Assembly: GCF_029504395.1 (NCBI RefSeq)
Contig: NZ_JAQFIF010000004.1
Location: 124,001 to 188,000 of the forward strand
DNA from: Arthrobacter sp. ES3-54
GTDB lineage: Bacteria; Actinomycetota; Actinomycetes; Actinomycetales; Micrococcaceae
Length of the DNA stretch: 64,000 nt
Direction of reading: 5' to 3'
Every line of letters begins with the position of its first letter. Positions within the stretch are counted from its first letter, which is position 1. This document shows positions 1 to 8,557 of the stretch, in pieces. Below the pieces are notes generated by a model. It saw only the letters and a program-made list of their open reading frames with translations, searched no databases and had not been told where the DNA came from. Made by a program: the position numbers and the translations under genes.

Positions 1-1
1 C

Positions 2-337
2 GCCATCATCGACGCGATCGACGGCCTCGACGCCGACGTCACCTCGATCGAGGCGGCCCGCTCCCGCATGGAGGTTGTGCACGACCTCGAGTCCCACGGC
101 TTCGGCCGCGGCGTGGGCCCGGGCGTCTACGACATCCACTCGCCCCGCGTCCCGGGCGCGCAGGAAGTCACCGAGCTGCTGAGCACCGCGGTCAAGCACG
201 TCCCCTCCCGCCAGCTCTGGGTCAACCCGGACTGCGGCCTGAAGACCCGCGGCTACGCCGAGACCGAAGAGTCCCTGCGCAACCTCGTCACGGCCACCAA
301 GACGGTCCGCGCCGAACTGCTTCAAGCCGCCAAGTAA
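2..337 (+). CDS. metE: Cobalamin-independent methionine synthase, C-terminal part
   Basis: The reading frame is open from the window edge and gives 111 residues before TAA. The stretch [11 protein letters not shown] is the C-terminal zinc site of MetE; its Cys is the last zinc ligand of the catalytic barrel. MetE transfers the methyl group of 5-methyltetrahydropteroyl-polyglutamate to homocysteine in the cytosol, the last step of methionine synthesis. The upstream part, including the N-terminal barrel, lies outside the window. A strong hairpin terminator follows about 60 bases after the stop, so this gene ends its transcript. Identification is secure; whether the full gene is intact cannot be judged here. 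Confidence 0.93.
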   Translation, partial: AIIDAIDGLDADVTSIEAARSRMEVVHDLESHGFGRGVGPGVYDIHSPRVPGAQEVTELLSTAVKHVPSRQLWVNPDCGLKTRGYAETEESLRNLVTATKTVRAELLQAAK

Positions 338-398
338 CAGGCCGCCGAACAAGCAGCCGCCACACAAGCAGCCGCCCAGGAGCCCGCTCCACCCACAA

Positions 399-450
399 AC
401 GACGCCGGCCGGTCACCTCACAAGGTGGCCGGCCGGCGTCGTACGTTCTT
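399..450 (+). terminator. Intrinsic terminator after metE
   Basis: A 19-base stem (399-417 against 424-442) with one G-T wobble and a 6-base loop is followed by a short T-containing tail. It lies 61 bases after the metE stop and also separates metE from the convergent gene ending at 543. Confidence 0.85.
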
Positions 451-542
451 AGTCATCGATTGCTGAGCAACTGCCCTTTTGAGCGCTCAAAACGGCACCT
501 GCGGAGCACTCGATTCAAGATTCCCGTTTCAAGATTCCCGAG

Positions 543-1049
543 TCAGGATTCCCAGAGGATTTCGTCGTCGACGACGCCGTCCTCATCCGCGGAGGCGACG
601 AGGACCTCGTCGGTGAAGTGCTGGCCCAGCGTGAAGTCCAGGACGAAGTAGCGTTCCGGCTGGCCGGGGTAGATGCCCACGTGGCCGAGCTTGAGCGCCT
701 TGAGGAAGACCTCGTCGGTCAGTTGGCTCTTGTCCTCGACGCCGAAGACCTTCTTGAGGTGTTCTTCCTTGATCGCGTTGCAATGGAAGTGGCGGTACTC
801 CTGCGGGCTGGTGCCTTCCTGGTCCAGTTCCTCGGCGATCATTTCGCGGACCTGGTCCACGAGTTCGGGTAGGAAGCGCAAGCGGTAGTCAACTTTATGC
901 ATGGCCGCTTCATCGAAATGGTCATGCGCGTTGACATTCAGGTCAAGCTCCACGGTCTGGCCCGCCAGCTCATGCGTGGCGGTGAGATTATGGTCCCTTC
1001 CGTGGTTGAGCTCGACCTCGCCGAAGTGCTTGCTCGCTACCTTGTTCAT
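543..1049 (-). CDS. DUF2004-like protein of unknown function
   Basis: A 168-residue soluble protein with no signal peptide or membrane segment. It begins MNKVASKHFGEVEL and has an acidic C-terminal end. The pattern of a short N-terminal motif (KHFGEV), a polar beta-rich middle and FLKALKLGHVGIYP fits the DUF2004 family as I remember it; no function is established. ATG at 1049 was chosen because the frame upstream of it (to 1166) would overlap the divergent aldehyde dehydrogenase gene and does not read like protein; a weak AGGA lies 13 bases upstream. Moderate certainty on the family, high on its being a gene. Confidence 0.72.
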   Translation of the reverse strand: MNKVASKHFGEVELNHGRDHNLTATHELAGQTVELDLNVNAHDHFDEAAMHKVDYRLRFLPELVDQVREMIAEELDQEGTSPQEYRHFHCNAIKEEHLKKVFGVEDKSQLTDEVFLKALKLGHVGIYPGQPERYFVLDFTLGQHFTDEVLVASADEDGVVDDEILWES

Positions 1050-1147
1050 ATGTTCAACATAGTCCTGAAAACCGGACCATTCCAGCGTTGGAAGGGTTTT
1101 ATCCGGTACCGGACCGGCGGACGTCCGTGTGACTGTACATTGATCGG

Positions 1148-2542
1148 ATGCAGCATGTACTCTCACCCGTCGTCCGTGCCCGGGCCGTGTTCGAGGCCGG
1201 GATCACCCGTCCGCTCACCTGGCGGCTGGAGCAGCTGCGCAGGCTGCGGCGCCTGCTGGCGGAGCGGCAGTCGGACTTCGCCGAGGCCCTAGCCAAGGAC
1301 GTGGGCAAGCACCGCACCGAGGCGCAGCTGGCGGAGATCGGGTTTGTTGACGCCGAAGCGGCACATCTGGAACGGCACCTCGAAGGCTGGCTGCGGCCCC
1401 GCCGAGTGCCGGTGCCGCTCGCAGTACAGCCGGCCCGCGCCTGGACCGAACTCACGCCGCTGGGGGTGGTGCTGGTGATCGGACCGTGGAATTATCCACT
1501 GCAATTGTTGCTCGGCCCGCTGGCCGGTGCGCTGGCCGCGGGGAACACCGTGGTGCTCAAGCCGAGCGAACACGCCCCGGCCAGCTCGGCCGCGCTGGCC
1601 CGGTGGATGCCCGAATACCTGGCCGGCGCCGTCGAGGTGGTTGAGGGAGGCATCCCGGAGACCACGGCGCTGCTGGCCGAACGCTTCGACCACATCTTCT
1701 TCACCGGGGGAGAGGCCGCGGCCAAGGTGGTGATGCGCGCGGCGGCCGAGCACCTGACTCCCGTGACCCTGGAGCTCGGCGGCAAGTCCCCGGCCTATGT
1801 CGATGCGTCCACTGGCCTGGCCACGGCGGCCAAGCGGATCGCCTGGGGCCGGTTCATGAACGCCGGGCAGACGTGCGTCGCCCCGGACTACGTTCTGGCC
1901 CGGGAGGAGGTCCTGGAGCCGCTGCAGGCCGAGCTGATCAAGGCCGTCGCGGCGCTCTTCGGTACGGACCCGGCGGCGAGCCCGTCCTACGGCCGGATTG
2001 TCGATGACCGCCACTTCGCACGGCTCGCTGCCCTCGCCGACGCGAGCACGGTGGTGCACGGCGGACAGCGCGACGCCGCCAGCCGCTACTTTGCACCCAC
2101 CCTGCTGCGCCCGGCGCCCGGCGACGCCGTCATGGCGGAAGAAATCTTCGGACCGCTTCTGCCGCTGGTGCCCGTGCGCGGGCTCGACGAGGCTATCGAG
2201 GAGGTCAACGGCCGGGCCAAACCGCTGGCCCTTTACGTCTTCAGCAAGGATTCGGCCACGCGCCGCGCCTTCGCCGAGCGGACCTCGTCCGGGGCGCTGT
2301 GCTTCGACGTTCCGGCGGCCCACCTGTCCGTCCCCGGGCTTCCCTTCGGCGGGGTCGGCGGCAGCGGCATGGGGGCCTACCACGGGGAACATTCGGTGCG
2401 GACGTTCTCGCACGAGCGCCCCACTCTGGACAAGCCGCTGTGGCCGGACACGCTGGAACTCATCTACCCGCCGTACACCCGGACCAGGCACCGGATCATC
2501 GACGCGCTGGTGGCACCGGTCGGAAAGCGGATCAGGTCCTAA
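1148..2542 (+). CDS. Aldehyde dehydrogenase family protein
   Basis: 464 residues, the usual length of the shorter class 3/coniferyl-aldehyde type enzymes. It oxidises an aldehyde to the acid with NAD(P)+ in the cytosol. Visible motifs: cofactor-binding PWNYPLQLLLGPL (about 115-127), FFTGGEAAAK, the glutamate motif LELGGKSP (about 210), and the catalytic Cys in NAGQTCVAPDY (about 240), then EEIFGPLLPL and the C-terminal PFGGVGGSGMGAYHG. All key residues are present. It starts about 100 bases from the divergent DUF2004-like gene and its stop overlaps the convergent 73-residue gene by four bases. Substrate is not evident. Confidence 0.92.
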   Translation: MQHVLSPVVRARAVFEAGITRPLTWRLEQLRRLRRLLAERQSDFAEALAKDVGKHRTEAQLAEIGFVDAEAAHLERHLEGWLRPRRVPVPLAVQPARAWTELTPLGVVLVIGPWNYPLQLLLGPLAGALAAGNTVVLKPSEHAPASSAALARWMPEYLAGAVEVVEGGIPETTALLAERFDHIFFTGGEAAAKVVMRAAAEHLTPVTLELGGKSPAYVDASTGLATAAKRIAWGRFMNAGQTCVAPDYVLAREEVLEPLQAELIKAVAALFGTDPAASPSYGRIVDDRHFARLAALADASTVVHGGQRDAASRYFAPTLLRPAPGDAVMAEEIFGPLLPLVPVRGLDEAIEEVNGRAKPLALYVFSKDSATRRAFAERTSSGALCFDVPAAHLSVPGLPFGGVGGSGMGAYHGEHSVRTFSHERPTLDKPLWPDTLELIYPPYTRTRHRIIDALVAPVGKRIRS

Positions 2543-2760
2543 CCGGCTTCTACGCCGTCCCACTCGACCTCGACCCAGCGCGTCCCCTCGTCGTCCCAGG
2601 ACTCCGAGTGCCCGAGCAGGGCTATGTCCTCGAAGCTCACCTCGATGCCATGGCGCTTCAGGGTGTCCCGGAGTTCCTCGGTGGCCGCGCGCACGGCCGC
2701 GGCGATTACTTCGGGGTTGTCGGAGGCGACAGGCCGGGAGGCTGAATAGCTTTTGTTCAT
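2539..2760 (-). CDS. Small conserved hypothetical protein (73 aa)
   Basis: A short soluble protein ending in SWDDEGTRWVEVEWDGVEAG. ATG at 2760 has a good AGGA ribosome site eight bases upstream. The first two thirds look helical (VIAAAVRAATEELRDTLKRHG) and the rest a beta hairpin. I do not recognise the family. It is convergent with the aldehyde dehydrogenase and downstream of the LysR gene on the same strand, so it could be transcribed from its own promoter in the 83-base gap. Confidence 0.6.
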   Translation of the reverse strand: MNKSYSASRPVASDNPEVIAAAVRAATEELRDTLKRHGIEVSFEDIALLGHSESWDDEGTRWVEVEWDGVEAG

Positions 2761-2843
2761 GGACCCATCCTTCTCGATCGGGCTCGGCAGGGAAACCCTC
2801 TATGGGACCTTCGGCGCAGGCCCTTAGGTAGAGCCCGACCAGC

Positions 2844-3764
2844 TCAGTCCTGTCGTGCGGTGCCGAGCCGGTGCATCGTCTCGGCCAGCAGTTCCACGAA
2901 CAACTGGACCTGGGCGGTCCGCTTCTCGTTGAGCAGCAAGGCGAAAACATTCCGGGCCAGTCGGATCTCCGGGACATCGAGGACCACCACGCCGGCCGGC
3001 CGGTGCCGCAGGGCGAGTTCGGGGACCAGCGCGGCGCCGAGCCCGGCGGCCGCCATCTCCAGGCTGGCGTGGAAGTCATCGCTGTAGGCCACCACGCGGG
3101 GGTGCAGGTTGCAGCTCGCGAAGAGGCGTTCGATCACCGTGGCGTCGGACGTGCCGGGGTGGTGCATGATCCAGGGCATGTCCGAGAGATGCGGCGCGGC
3201 CACCTTGGAATCCGTGCCGATGCCCCAGGCCGCCGGCAGCACCACCCGGAAGTCGTCGTCGCCGATCCACTGCCGGTCCACGGTGTGCGGCCAGGCGAGG
3301 CCGGACTGTCCCACCTGGTACACCAGGGCCACGTCCAGTTCGCCGCCGGTCCGCAGCCCCTGGATGGTCTGGGCCGGTTCCGCGACCGAGACCCGCAGGT
3401 CGATGCCGAGCTTCTTCCAGGCCGGGTTCTGCAGGATCGGCGGCAGCACATAGGTGGCGAGGCTCGGGAAGATGCCCAGCCGCAGCTCCTGGCTGGGGCT
3501 CTCCTGCGCCCGGGAGGCGGCGGCCATGAGCGTCTCGATGTCCGTCAGCACCTTGGCCGCGTGCCGCGTCATGACGACGGCGGCTTCCGTGGGCTGGATG
3601 CTGCGGGCCGCCCGCTGGAACAAGGTGACGCCGGTGTCGCGTTCCAGCGCCGACATCTGCTGGGAGACGGCCGAGGCCGTGTATCCGAGCCGGGCCGCGG
3701 CGGCCGCAAACGATCCAAGCCGGATCACTTCCACAAGGGTCCGCAGGTGGACGGGGTTGATCAA
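2844..3764 (-). CDS. LysR-family transcriptional regulator
   Basis: A LysR regulator of about 306 residues. The N-terminal winged helix-turn-helix is clear: HLRTLVEVIRLGSFAAAAA, then LGYTASAVSQQMSALERDTG, then LFQRAARSIQPT. The effector domain begins with LRLGIFPSLATYVLPP. I chose TTG at 3764 because GAAGGG lies at good distance and LysR proteins usually start just before the HLRTL helix; a GTG at 3794 would add ten residues without a ribosome site. It reads away from the lipid operon that begins at 4019 on the other strand, and may regulate that operon or itself, as LysR genes often control a divergent neighbour. This is inference. Confidence 0.88.
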   Translation of the reverse strand: MINPVHLRTLVEVIRLGSFAAAAARLGYTASAVSQQMSALERDTGVTLFQRAARSIQPTEAAVVMTRHAAKVLTDIETLMAAASRAQESPSQELRLGIFPSLATYVLPPILQNPAWKKLGIDLRVSVAEPAQTIQGLRTGGELDVALVYQVGQSGLAWPHTVDRQWIGDDDFRVVLPAAWGIGTDSKVAAPHLSDMPWIMHHPGTSDATVIERLFASCNLHPRVVAYSDDFHASLEMAAAGLGAALVPELALRHRPAGVVVLDVPEIRLARNVFALLLNEKRTAQVQLFVELLAETMHRLGTARQD

Positions 3765-4018
3765 GGGCTGCCCTTCGCCTGGTAGCGGGTCCACGGAGAT
3801 GGGACCGGAATTCCCGCTTCATTGTGGCATATCCGGCCGACCCCGGGCCGCACCCAGGCTTCGAAGTCCGGCGCCACAGGCGCCGGACTGAAAGCCGACC
3901 TAACTGCCGAACGGAAAAATGCGGAATTCATACTCATCCGGCCGCCCGGCGGCAACGAATTGCCCACAAGAGACTTCGGGTTAGAGAACATTTCGGGCTA
4001 AACAACAGGAGCAGACCA

Positions 4019-5554
4019 GTGTCGCAAGCAGCAGGGATTCCGGCAGGCCGGCGCGTCGCCGTCATCGGCAGCGGAGTGGCGGGGCTGACCGCCGCCTACG
4101 TGCTGAACGGGCAGGACCGGGTAACCCTTTTCGAGGCGGACTCGCGGCTCGGGGGCCACGCCCACACCCACGATGTGCCGCAGCAGAACGGGCCCACCCT
4201 GGGCGTGGACACCGGCTTCATTGTCCACAACGAGCGGACCTACCCCACGCTTCTGCGCCTGTTTGCTGAGCTCGGCGTCCAAACCCAGGCCTCGGAAATG
4301 AGCATGTCCGTCCGCTGCGACGGCTGCGGCCTGGAATATGCCGGCGCACGGCCCAAGGGGCGCGGCATCATTCCCCGGCCGTCCACCCTGCTGCGCGGCC
4401 GCTACCTGCGGATGCTGCTGGAAGTCACCCGGTTCCACCGCCGGGCCCGCGCCCTGCTGGCAGAACCCTCCACCGGCATAGAAACAGGCACCGGCACCGG
4501 AGCGGGAGAAGAACTCACCTTGGGCGAGTTCCTGGCCCGGGAGAAATTCAGCAGCTACTTCATCTCGCACTTCATGACCCCGGTGGTCAGCGCCGTCTGG
4601 TCCTGTGACCCCACCACCGCGCTGGCCTACCCGGCCCGCTACCTGTTCACCTTCCTGGGCCATCACGGCCTGCTCGGCGTCAAGGGCTCGCCGCAGTGGC
4701 GGACGGTCACCGGCGGCTCGCGCAGCTACGTCGACAAGGTGGCCAAGAACCTGCCGGACATCCGGCTCGCCAGCCCCGTCACCACGGTGCACCGGCACCC
4801 CGACGGCGTGGACGTCACGTCCGCGCTGGGTGCCGGGACCGTGCGGGAGACCTTTGACGCCGTCGTCATCGCCACCCACCCGGCACAGGCCCTGCGGATG
4901 CTGACCGATCCCTCGGCCGCCGAGCGGGCCGCCCTTGGCGGCATGCCGTACTCGGTGAACCAGACCGTCTTCCACCGCGACCCAACCGTGCTGCCGGCCA
5001 GCCCCAACGCCCAGGCCTCCTGGAACTACCGGCTGCCGTCCTGCGACGCCCGGCCGGACAAGGTCCTGGTCAGCTACGACATGACCCGGCTGCAGCGCCT
5101 GGAGCCCGCGGACGGCGGCCGGTACATCGTCAGCCTCGGCGAATCCGAGCTGATCGAGGACGCCACGGTCCTGGACCGGATGGTCTACGAGCACCCGCAG
5201 TACACCCCGGAGTCGCTGGCGGCGCAGCAGCGGATTCTCGGGCTCGGCGACGAGCGTCTGGCCTTTGCCGGCGCCTACCACGGCTGGGGATTCCACGAGG
5301 ACGGCGCCCTGTCCGGCCTCAAGGCCGCCGCCCGGCTGGGCCGCGACTGGGACCAGGTCAACATCGGCACTGCCAACATCGGCAGTGTCAACATTGGCAC
5401 TGTCAATAGCGGCTCGGCGGCCGTGGACCCGGACCTCCAGCCGGCCGCAGTTCAGCCGGCCGCTGTTCAGCCGGCCGCTGTTCAGCCGGCCACTGTTCAG
5501 CCGGCCACTGTTCAGCCAGCCACAGTTCAACCGGCCACAGTGGAGGCGCCATGA
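4019..5554 (+). CDS. NAD(P)/FAD-dependent oxidoreductase with repeat tail
   Basis: 511 residues. The start GTG at 4019 has AGGAG eight bases upstream. The dinucleotide-binding motif VAVIGSGVAGLTAAYVL is near the N-terminus, with FEADSRLGGHAHTHDV following, as in amine-oxidase and protoporphyrinogen-oxidase-like flavoproteins. The C-terminal FAD contact AFAGAYHGWGFHEDG precedes a low-complexity tail. That tail carries two runs of five-residue repeats: four of the type VNIGT (5357-5416) and seven of PA[AT]VQ (5441-5545). It is the first gene of an operon with DUF1365 and a cyclopropane synthase; the trio is known from several phyla and acts on membrane lipid acyl chains. The exact reaction is not known to me. 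Confidence 0.88.
   Translation: MSQAAGIPAGRRVAVIGSGVAGLTAAYVLNGQDRVTLFEADSRLGGHAHTHDVPQQNGPTLGVDTGFIVHNERTYPTLLRLFAELGVQTQASEMSMSVRCDGCGLEYAGARPKGRGIIPRPSTLLRGRYLRMLLEVTRFHRRARALLAEPSTGIETGTGTGAGEELTLGEFLAREKFSSYFISHFMTPVVSAVWSCDPTTALAYPARYLFTFLGHHGLLGVKGSPQWRTVTGGSRSYVDKVAKNLPDIRLASPVTTVHRHPDGVDVTSALGAGTVRETFDAVVIATHPAQALRMLTDPSAAERAALGGMPYSVNQTVFHRDPTVLPASPNAQASWNYRLPSCDARPDKVLVSYDMTRLQRLEPADGGRYIVSLGESELIEDATVLDRMVYEHPQYTPESLAAQQRILGLGDERLAFAGAYHGWGFHEDGALSGLKAAARLGRDWDQVNIGTANIGSVNIGTVNSGSAAVDPDLQPAAVQPAAVQPAAVQPATVQPATVQPATVQPATVEAP
5357..5545 (+). repeat. Two in-frame 15-bp tandem repeat tracts
   Basis: Four copies of a 15-bp unit (5357-5416, encoding VNIGT-like pentads) and seven copies of another (5441-5545, encoding PAAVQ then PATVQ). 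Both keep frame, so copy-number change would lengthen or shorten the tail without breaking the protein. Confidence 0.9.
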
Positions 5555-6345
5555 GCGCGCAGGACTCCATCCGCCGGGCCGCCACCCACAGCACCGCCAT
5601 TGACCGCGCAGCCGTCTACCGCACAGTCATCTCGCACGTGCGGCGCACCCCGCTGCGCAACGCCTTCACCTACCGCAGCTACAGCTGGTATGTCGACGTC
5701 GACCACCTCCCGCAGCTCCCGCGCCTGCTCCGGCCGCTGGCCGGGTTCCGGGTGGAGGACCACCTCGGCGATCCGGACGGCACGCTGCGCGGCAACGTGG
5801 AACGCTACCTTGCCACCCAGGGGATCGGGCCCGCGCAGGGTAACGGGCTCGACGGCGGACGCATCACCATGCTCGCCAGCGCCCGGGTGCTCGGGCACGT
5901 CTTCAACCCGCTGAGCGTGTTCTGGTGCCATGACGCCGCCGGTGAGTTGCGTTGCGTCGTCGTCGAGGTTCACAACACCTACGGGGAGCGGCACTGCTAC
6001 CTCCTCGAAACGGACGGCGCAGGCCGGGCGAGCGTCCCGAAAGCCTTTTACGTCTCGCCGTTCAACGACGTCGACGGCGAGTACCGCATGAAGCTCCCCG
6101 AACCCGGCGAACGGCTCGCCGTTTCGATCGTCCTGGAACGGGAGGGCCAGCAGCCCTTCATCGCCACCATGGACGGCGTCCGCCGCGAAGCCACCCTGCG
6201 GAACATCGCGTCCGCGGCGCTCGCGGTCCCCCTTGCGCCGCTGCGTGTCGCGGCACAGATCCGCTGGCAAGGCATCAGGCTGTGGGCGCGCCGCCTGCCC
6301 ATCATCAAGAAACCACATCACCGTTCACAGGAGGCAGTTCAGTGA
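5551..6345 (+). CDS. DUF1365 domain-containing protein
   Basis: 264 residues; the ATG overlaps the stop of the preceding gene by four bases (ATGA), with GGAGG upstream. The family signature is present: an N-terminal RTPLRNAFTYRSYSWYVDVD, then NPLSVFWCHD, VVEVHNTYGERHCYLL and KAFYVSPFNDVDGEYRM. DUF1365 proteins are uncharacterised but nearly always encoded beside cyclopropane synthases and FAD oxidoreductases, as here, and are thought to help fatty-acid modification. No signal peptide. The C-terminal segment has a hydrophobic stretch followed by basic residues that could contact the membrane. Confidence 0.88.
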   Translation: MSAQDSIRRAATHSTAIDRAAVYRTVISHVRRTPLRNAFTYRSYSWYVDVDHLPQLPRLLRPLAGFRVEDHLGDPDGTLRGNVERYLATQGIGPAQGNGLDGGRITMLASARVLGHVFNPLSVFWCHDAAGELRCVVVEVHNTYGERHCYLLETDGAGRASVPKAFYVSPFNDVDGEYRMKLPEPGERLAVSIVLEREGQQPFIATMDGVRREATLRNIASAALAVPLAPLRVAAQIRWQGIRLWARRLPIIKKPHHRSQEAVQ

Positions 6346-7832
6346 CAATGACCGAAGCGACCGGATCCGGTACGGGACGGGCACCGGGCACCACGCGCAG
6401 TAGCGCCGCATACAGCACGACCGTAAACGGCGGCGCCGTAAACAGTAGGGTGCCCTACACAGTTCCCCAGCCGCCCGTCACCATCGACGCCGCCATCTGG
6501 CCCAGCATCGCGGCCGTGCCCTCGAGCCTCAAGGCCCGTGTGGCCGGACGCGCTGCGGACGCCATCTTCAAGGCGGCCGTGCGCCGGCTGCCGCTGGAAG
6601 TCCGGTACCCGGACGGCACAGTATTGGGGAAGGCAGCGTTCGGCAACGCAGTATTGGGCAGTTCCGCTCGGGAACAGGCCGCCTCAGGCGAGGCTGCCTC
6701 GGACCAGACTCCCGCCGCCTACCCCGTCATGACCATCAACCGGCCGGAGGCCTTCGCCACCCGGCTCGGCGACGGCGGCCTGATCGGCCTCGGCGAGTCC
6801 TTCATGGCCGGTGACTGGGACGCCGATGACCTCACCGCCGTCATGGAGGTGTTCGCCTCCCGCGTCGGCACGCTGGTGCCGGAGCCGCTGCAGAAGCTGC
6901 GCGGCCTCTACCTGCCGCACCAGCCGCGCAGGGAACGGAACACGGAGAAGAACACCCGCTCCAACATCTCGCGGCACTACGACCTCTCCAACGAGCTCTT
7001 CGCCTCGTTCCTGGACAGCACTATGACGTACTCCAGCGCTCTCTTCCCGGAAAGCGGCGACGCCCTGCGGAGCGTGCCGTGGGACGGGCTGGCGGCCGCG
7101 CAGCAGGCCAAGATCGACCGCCTGCTGGACAAGGCTGGCGTGACGGAAGGTACCCGCGTCCTGGAAATCGGCACCGGCTGGGGCGAGCTGGCGCTGCGCG
7201 CCGCCGCCCGCGGCGCCACGGTGTACTCAGTCACCCTGTCCAGCGAACAGCAGGAACTGGCCCGCCAGCGCGTGGCCGAGGCCGGCTACGCAGACGCCGT
7301 CACGATCGAGCTCAAGGACTACCGTGCCGTGGAGGGCGAGTACGACGCCGTCGTCTCGGTCGAAATGATCGAGGCCGTCGGCTTCGAATACTGGGCCACG
7401 TACTTCCAGACCATCGAGCGGGTCCTGGCCCCCGGCGGCAAAGTGGCCATCCAGGCCATCACCATCGCTCACGACCGGCTCATGGCCACCCGCACCAGCT
7501 ACACCTGGGTGCACAAGTACATCTTCCCCGGCGGGGTCATTCCGTCCGTCCGCGCCATCGAAGACATCACCGAGAAGCAGACCGGACTGCGCGTGCGCGA
7601 ACGCCTGGCGATGGGCGAACACTATGCCCAGACCCTGCGGCTCTGGGAGGAGAGGTTCATGGCCCGCGCGGACGAGGTAGGGGCCATGGGCTTCGACGCC
7701 GTCTTCCAGCGGATGTGGCTGTTCTACCTGTGCTACTGCCGGGCCGGGTTTGAAACGGGCTACCTCGACGTGCAACAGATCGTGCTCGACCACGCTTTTT
7801 CGAAGAGTGCCACCACCAAGGGCGCTATTTGA
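6342..7832 (+). CDS. Cyclopropane-fatty-acyl-phospholipid synthase family methyltransferase
   Basis: 496 residues. GTG at 6342 overlaps the DUF1365 stop and has AGGAGG seven bases upstream. The SAM-binding motif is VLEIGTGWGELALRAA (about residue 270), preceded by the family signature SNISRHYDLSNELFASFLDSTMTYSSALF. The stretch HKYIFPGGVIPS and the C-terminal FYLCYCRAGFETGYLDV are typical. It adds a methylene or methyl group from S-adenosylmethionine to an unsaturated acyl chain of membrane phospholipid. The N-terminal domain carries a 35-residue Ala/Ser/Gly-rich insert (about residues 90-125) that looks like a linker. Last gene of the operon; a terminator follows. Confidence 0.92.
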   Translation: MTMTEATGSGTGRAPGTTRSSAAYSTTVNGGAVNSRVPYTVPQPPVTIDAAIWPSIAAVPSSLKARVAGRAADAIFKAAVRRLPLEVRYPDGTVLGKAAFGNAVLGSSAREQAASGEAASDQTPAAYPVMTINRPEAFATRLGDGGLIGLGESFMAGDWDADDLTAVMEVFASRVGTLVPEPLQKLRGLYLPHQPRRERNTEKNTRSNISRHYDLSNELFASFLDSTMTYSSALFPESGDALRSVPWDGLAAAQQAKIDRLLDKAGVTEGTRVLEIGTGWGELALRAAARGATVYSVTLSSEQQELARQRVAEAGYADAVTIELKDYRAVEGEYDAVVSVEMIEAVGFEYWATYFQTIERVLAPGGKVAIQAITIAHDRLMATRTSYTWVHKYIFPGGVIPSVRAIEDITEKQTGLRVRERLAMGEHYAQTLRLWEERFMARADEVGAMGFDAVFQRMWLFYLCYCRAGFETGYLDVQQIVLDHAFSKSATTKGAI

Positions 7833-7861
7833 CCGCGGGGTGTTAGAACAATCACGACCCT

Positions 7862-7893
7862 AAGAGGCGGGCACCACGGTGCCCGCCTCTTTC
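7862..7893 (+). terminator. Intrinsic terminator after the lipid operon
   Basis: A perfect 14-base stem (7862-7875 with 7878-7891) ending in TTT, 30 bases after the cyclopropane synthase stop. Confidence 0.88.
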
Positions 7894-8094
7894 GTGTGCC
7901 CGGACACCAGATGTAGTGGCCGGCGCCACCGTGGCGCTTACCAGCGGAGGGGCGCGACACGCCGTCTGCGGTGCGACACGCGGGGGTGATTAATGTGGGT
8001 AACTACTGCACAGGGTGTGGATTTCGTCCGCCAAAATGGCTGAAATCCGGACATTTGGAGGGCCCCCTCCTGTGGATTAAAGGTGGGTTAAATG

Positions 8095-8153
8095 ACATAC
8101 TTGTAATACATCATCTTGGGGTCCGCGTGAGGCTCTTGCACTACATGTAGTAT
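8095..8153 (+). promoter_or_regulatory. Putative NrdR boxes upstream of nrdH
   Basis: The perfect 12-base palindrome ACTACATGTAGT (8140-8151) lies about 90 bases before nrdH, and a weaker similar 16-mer, ACATACTTGTAATACA, is at 8095-8110. Centres are 43 bases apart, close to four helical turns. NrdR, the ATP/dATP-sensing repressor of ribonucleotide reductase genes, binds paired 16-bp boxes with a similar alternating AT-rich core. Assignment is by resemblance and position. The 7894-8094 stretch upstream shows no gene. Confidence 0.5.
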
Positions 8154-8241
8154 CGACATACAGTTCCAGCAGAGCAACAGGGCGGGACAGCCGGAGCCGG
8201 GATAGCGCTCCACAGAAGACTTCAACAAAGGGGACAGGACC

Positions 8242-8487
8242 ATGACCGTTACGGTTTACACGAAGCCGGCCTGCGTTCAGTGCAACGCGACCTACCGCGC
8301 GCTGGACAAGAAGGGCATCGCCTACCAGAGCGTCGATATCTCCCAGGATGCGGAGGCCCTTGAGCGCCTGAAGTCCCTGGGCTACATGCAGGCCCCCGTT
8401 GTCGTTACCGACCAGGATCACTGGTCCGGTTTCCGCCCGGACAAGATCGAAGAACTGGCGCAGGCTGCCGCCGTCGCTGTAGCCTGA
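8242..8487 (+). CDS. nrdH: Glutaredoxin-like protein NrdH
   Basis: 81 residues with the redox motif CVQC (residues 11-14) and the C-terminal WSGFRPDKI typical of NrdH. It passes electrons from thioredoxin reductase to the class Ib ribonucleotide reductase NrdEF. It is the first gene of nrdHIEF, preceded by a GGGGACAGGA ribosome site. Length and motifs match the family. Confidence 0.95.
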   Translation: MTVTVYTKPACVQCNATYRALDKKGIAYQSVDISQDAEALERLKSLGYMQAPVVVTDQDHWSGFRPDKIEELAQAAAVAVA

Positions 8488-8557
8488 AACGCCCAGCAGA
8501 CGGAACGTCCGGGGCGCCGCTACCAGGCAAGAATTCACGGTAGATGAGGTGACCACC

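Noticed and set aside
1289..3079. 596-codon minus-strand frame across the aldehyde dehydrogenase and the LysR gene
   Set aside because: It crosses two well-supported genes in other phases; no domain seen.
3998..5530. Minus-strand frame of 510 codons opposite the FAD oxidoreductase
   Set aside because: Shadow of the real gene; composition is Gly/Val/Gln-rich with no motif.
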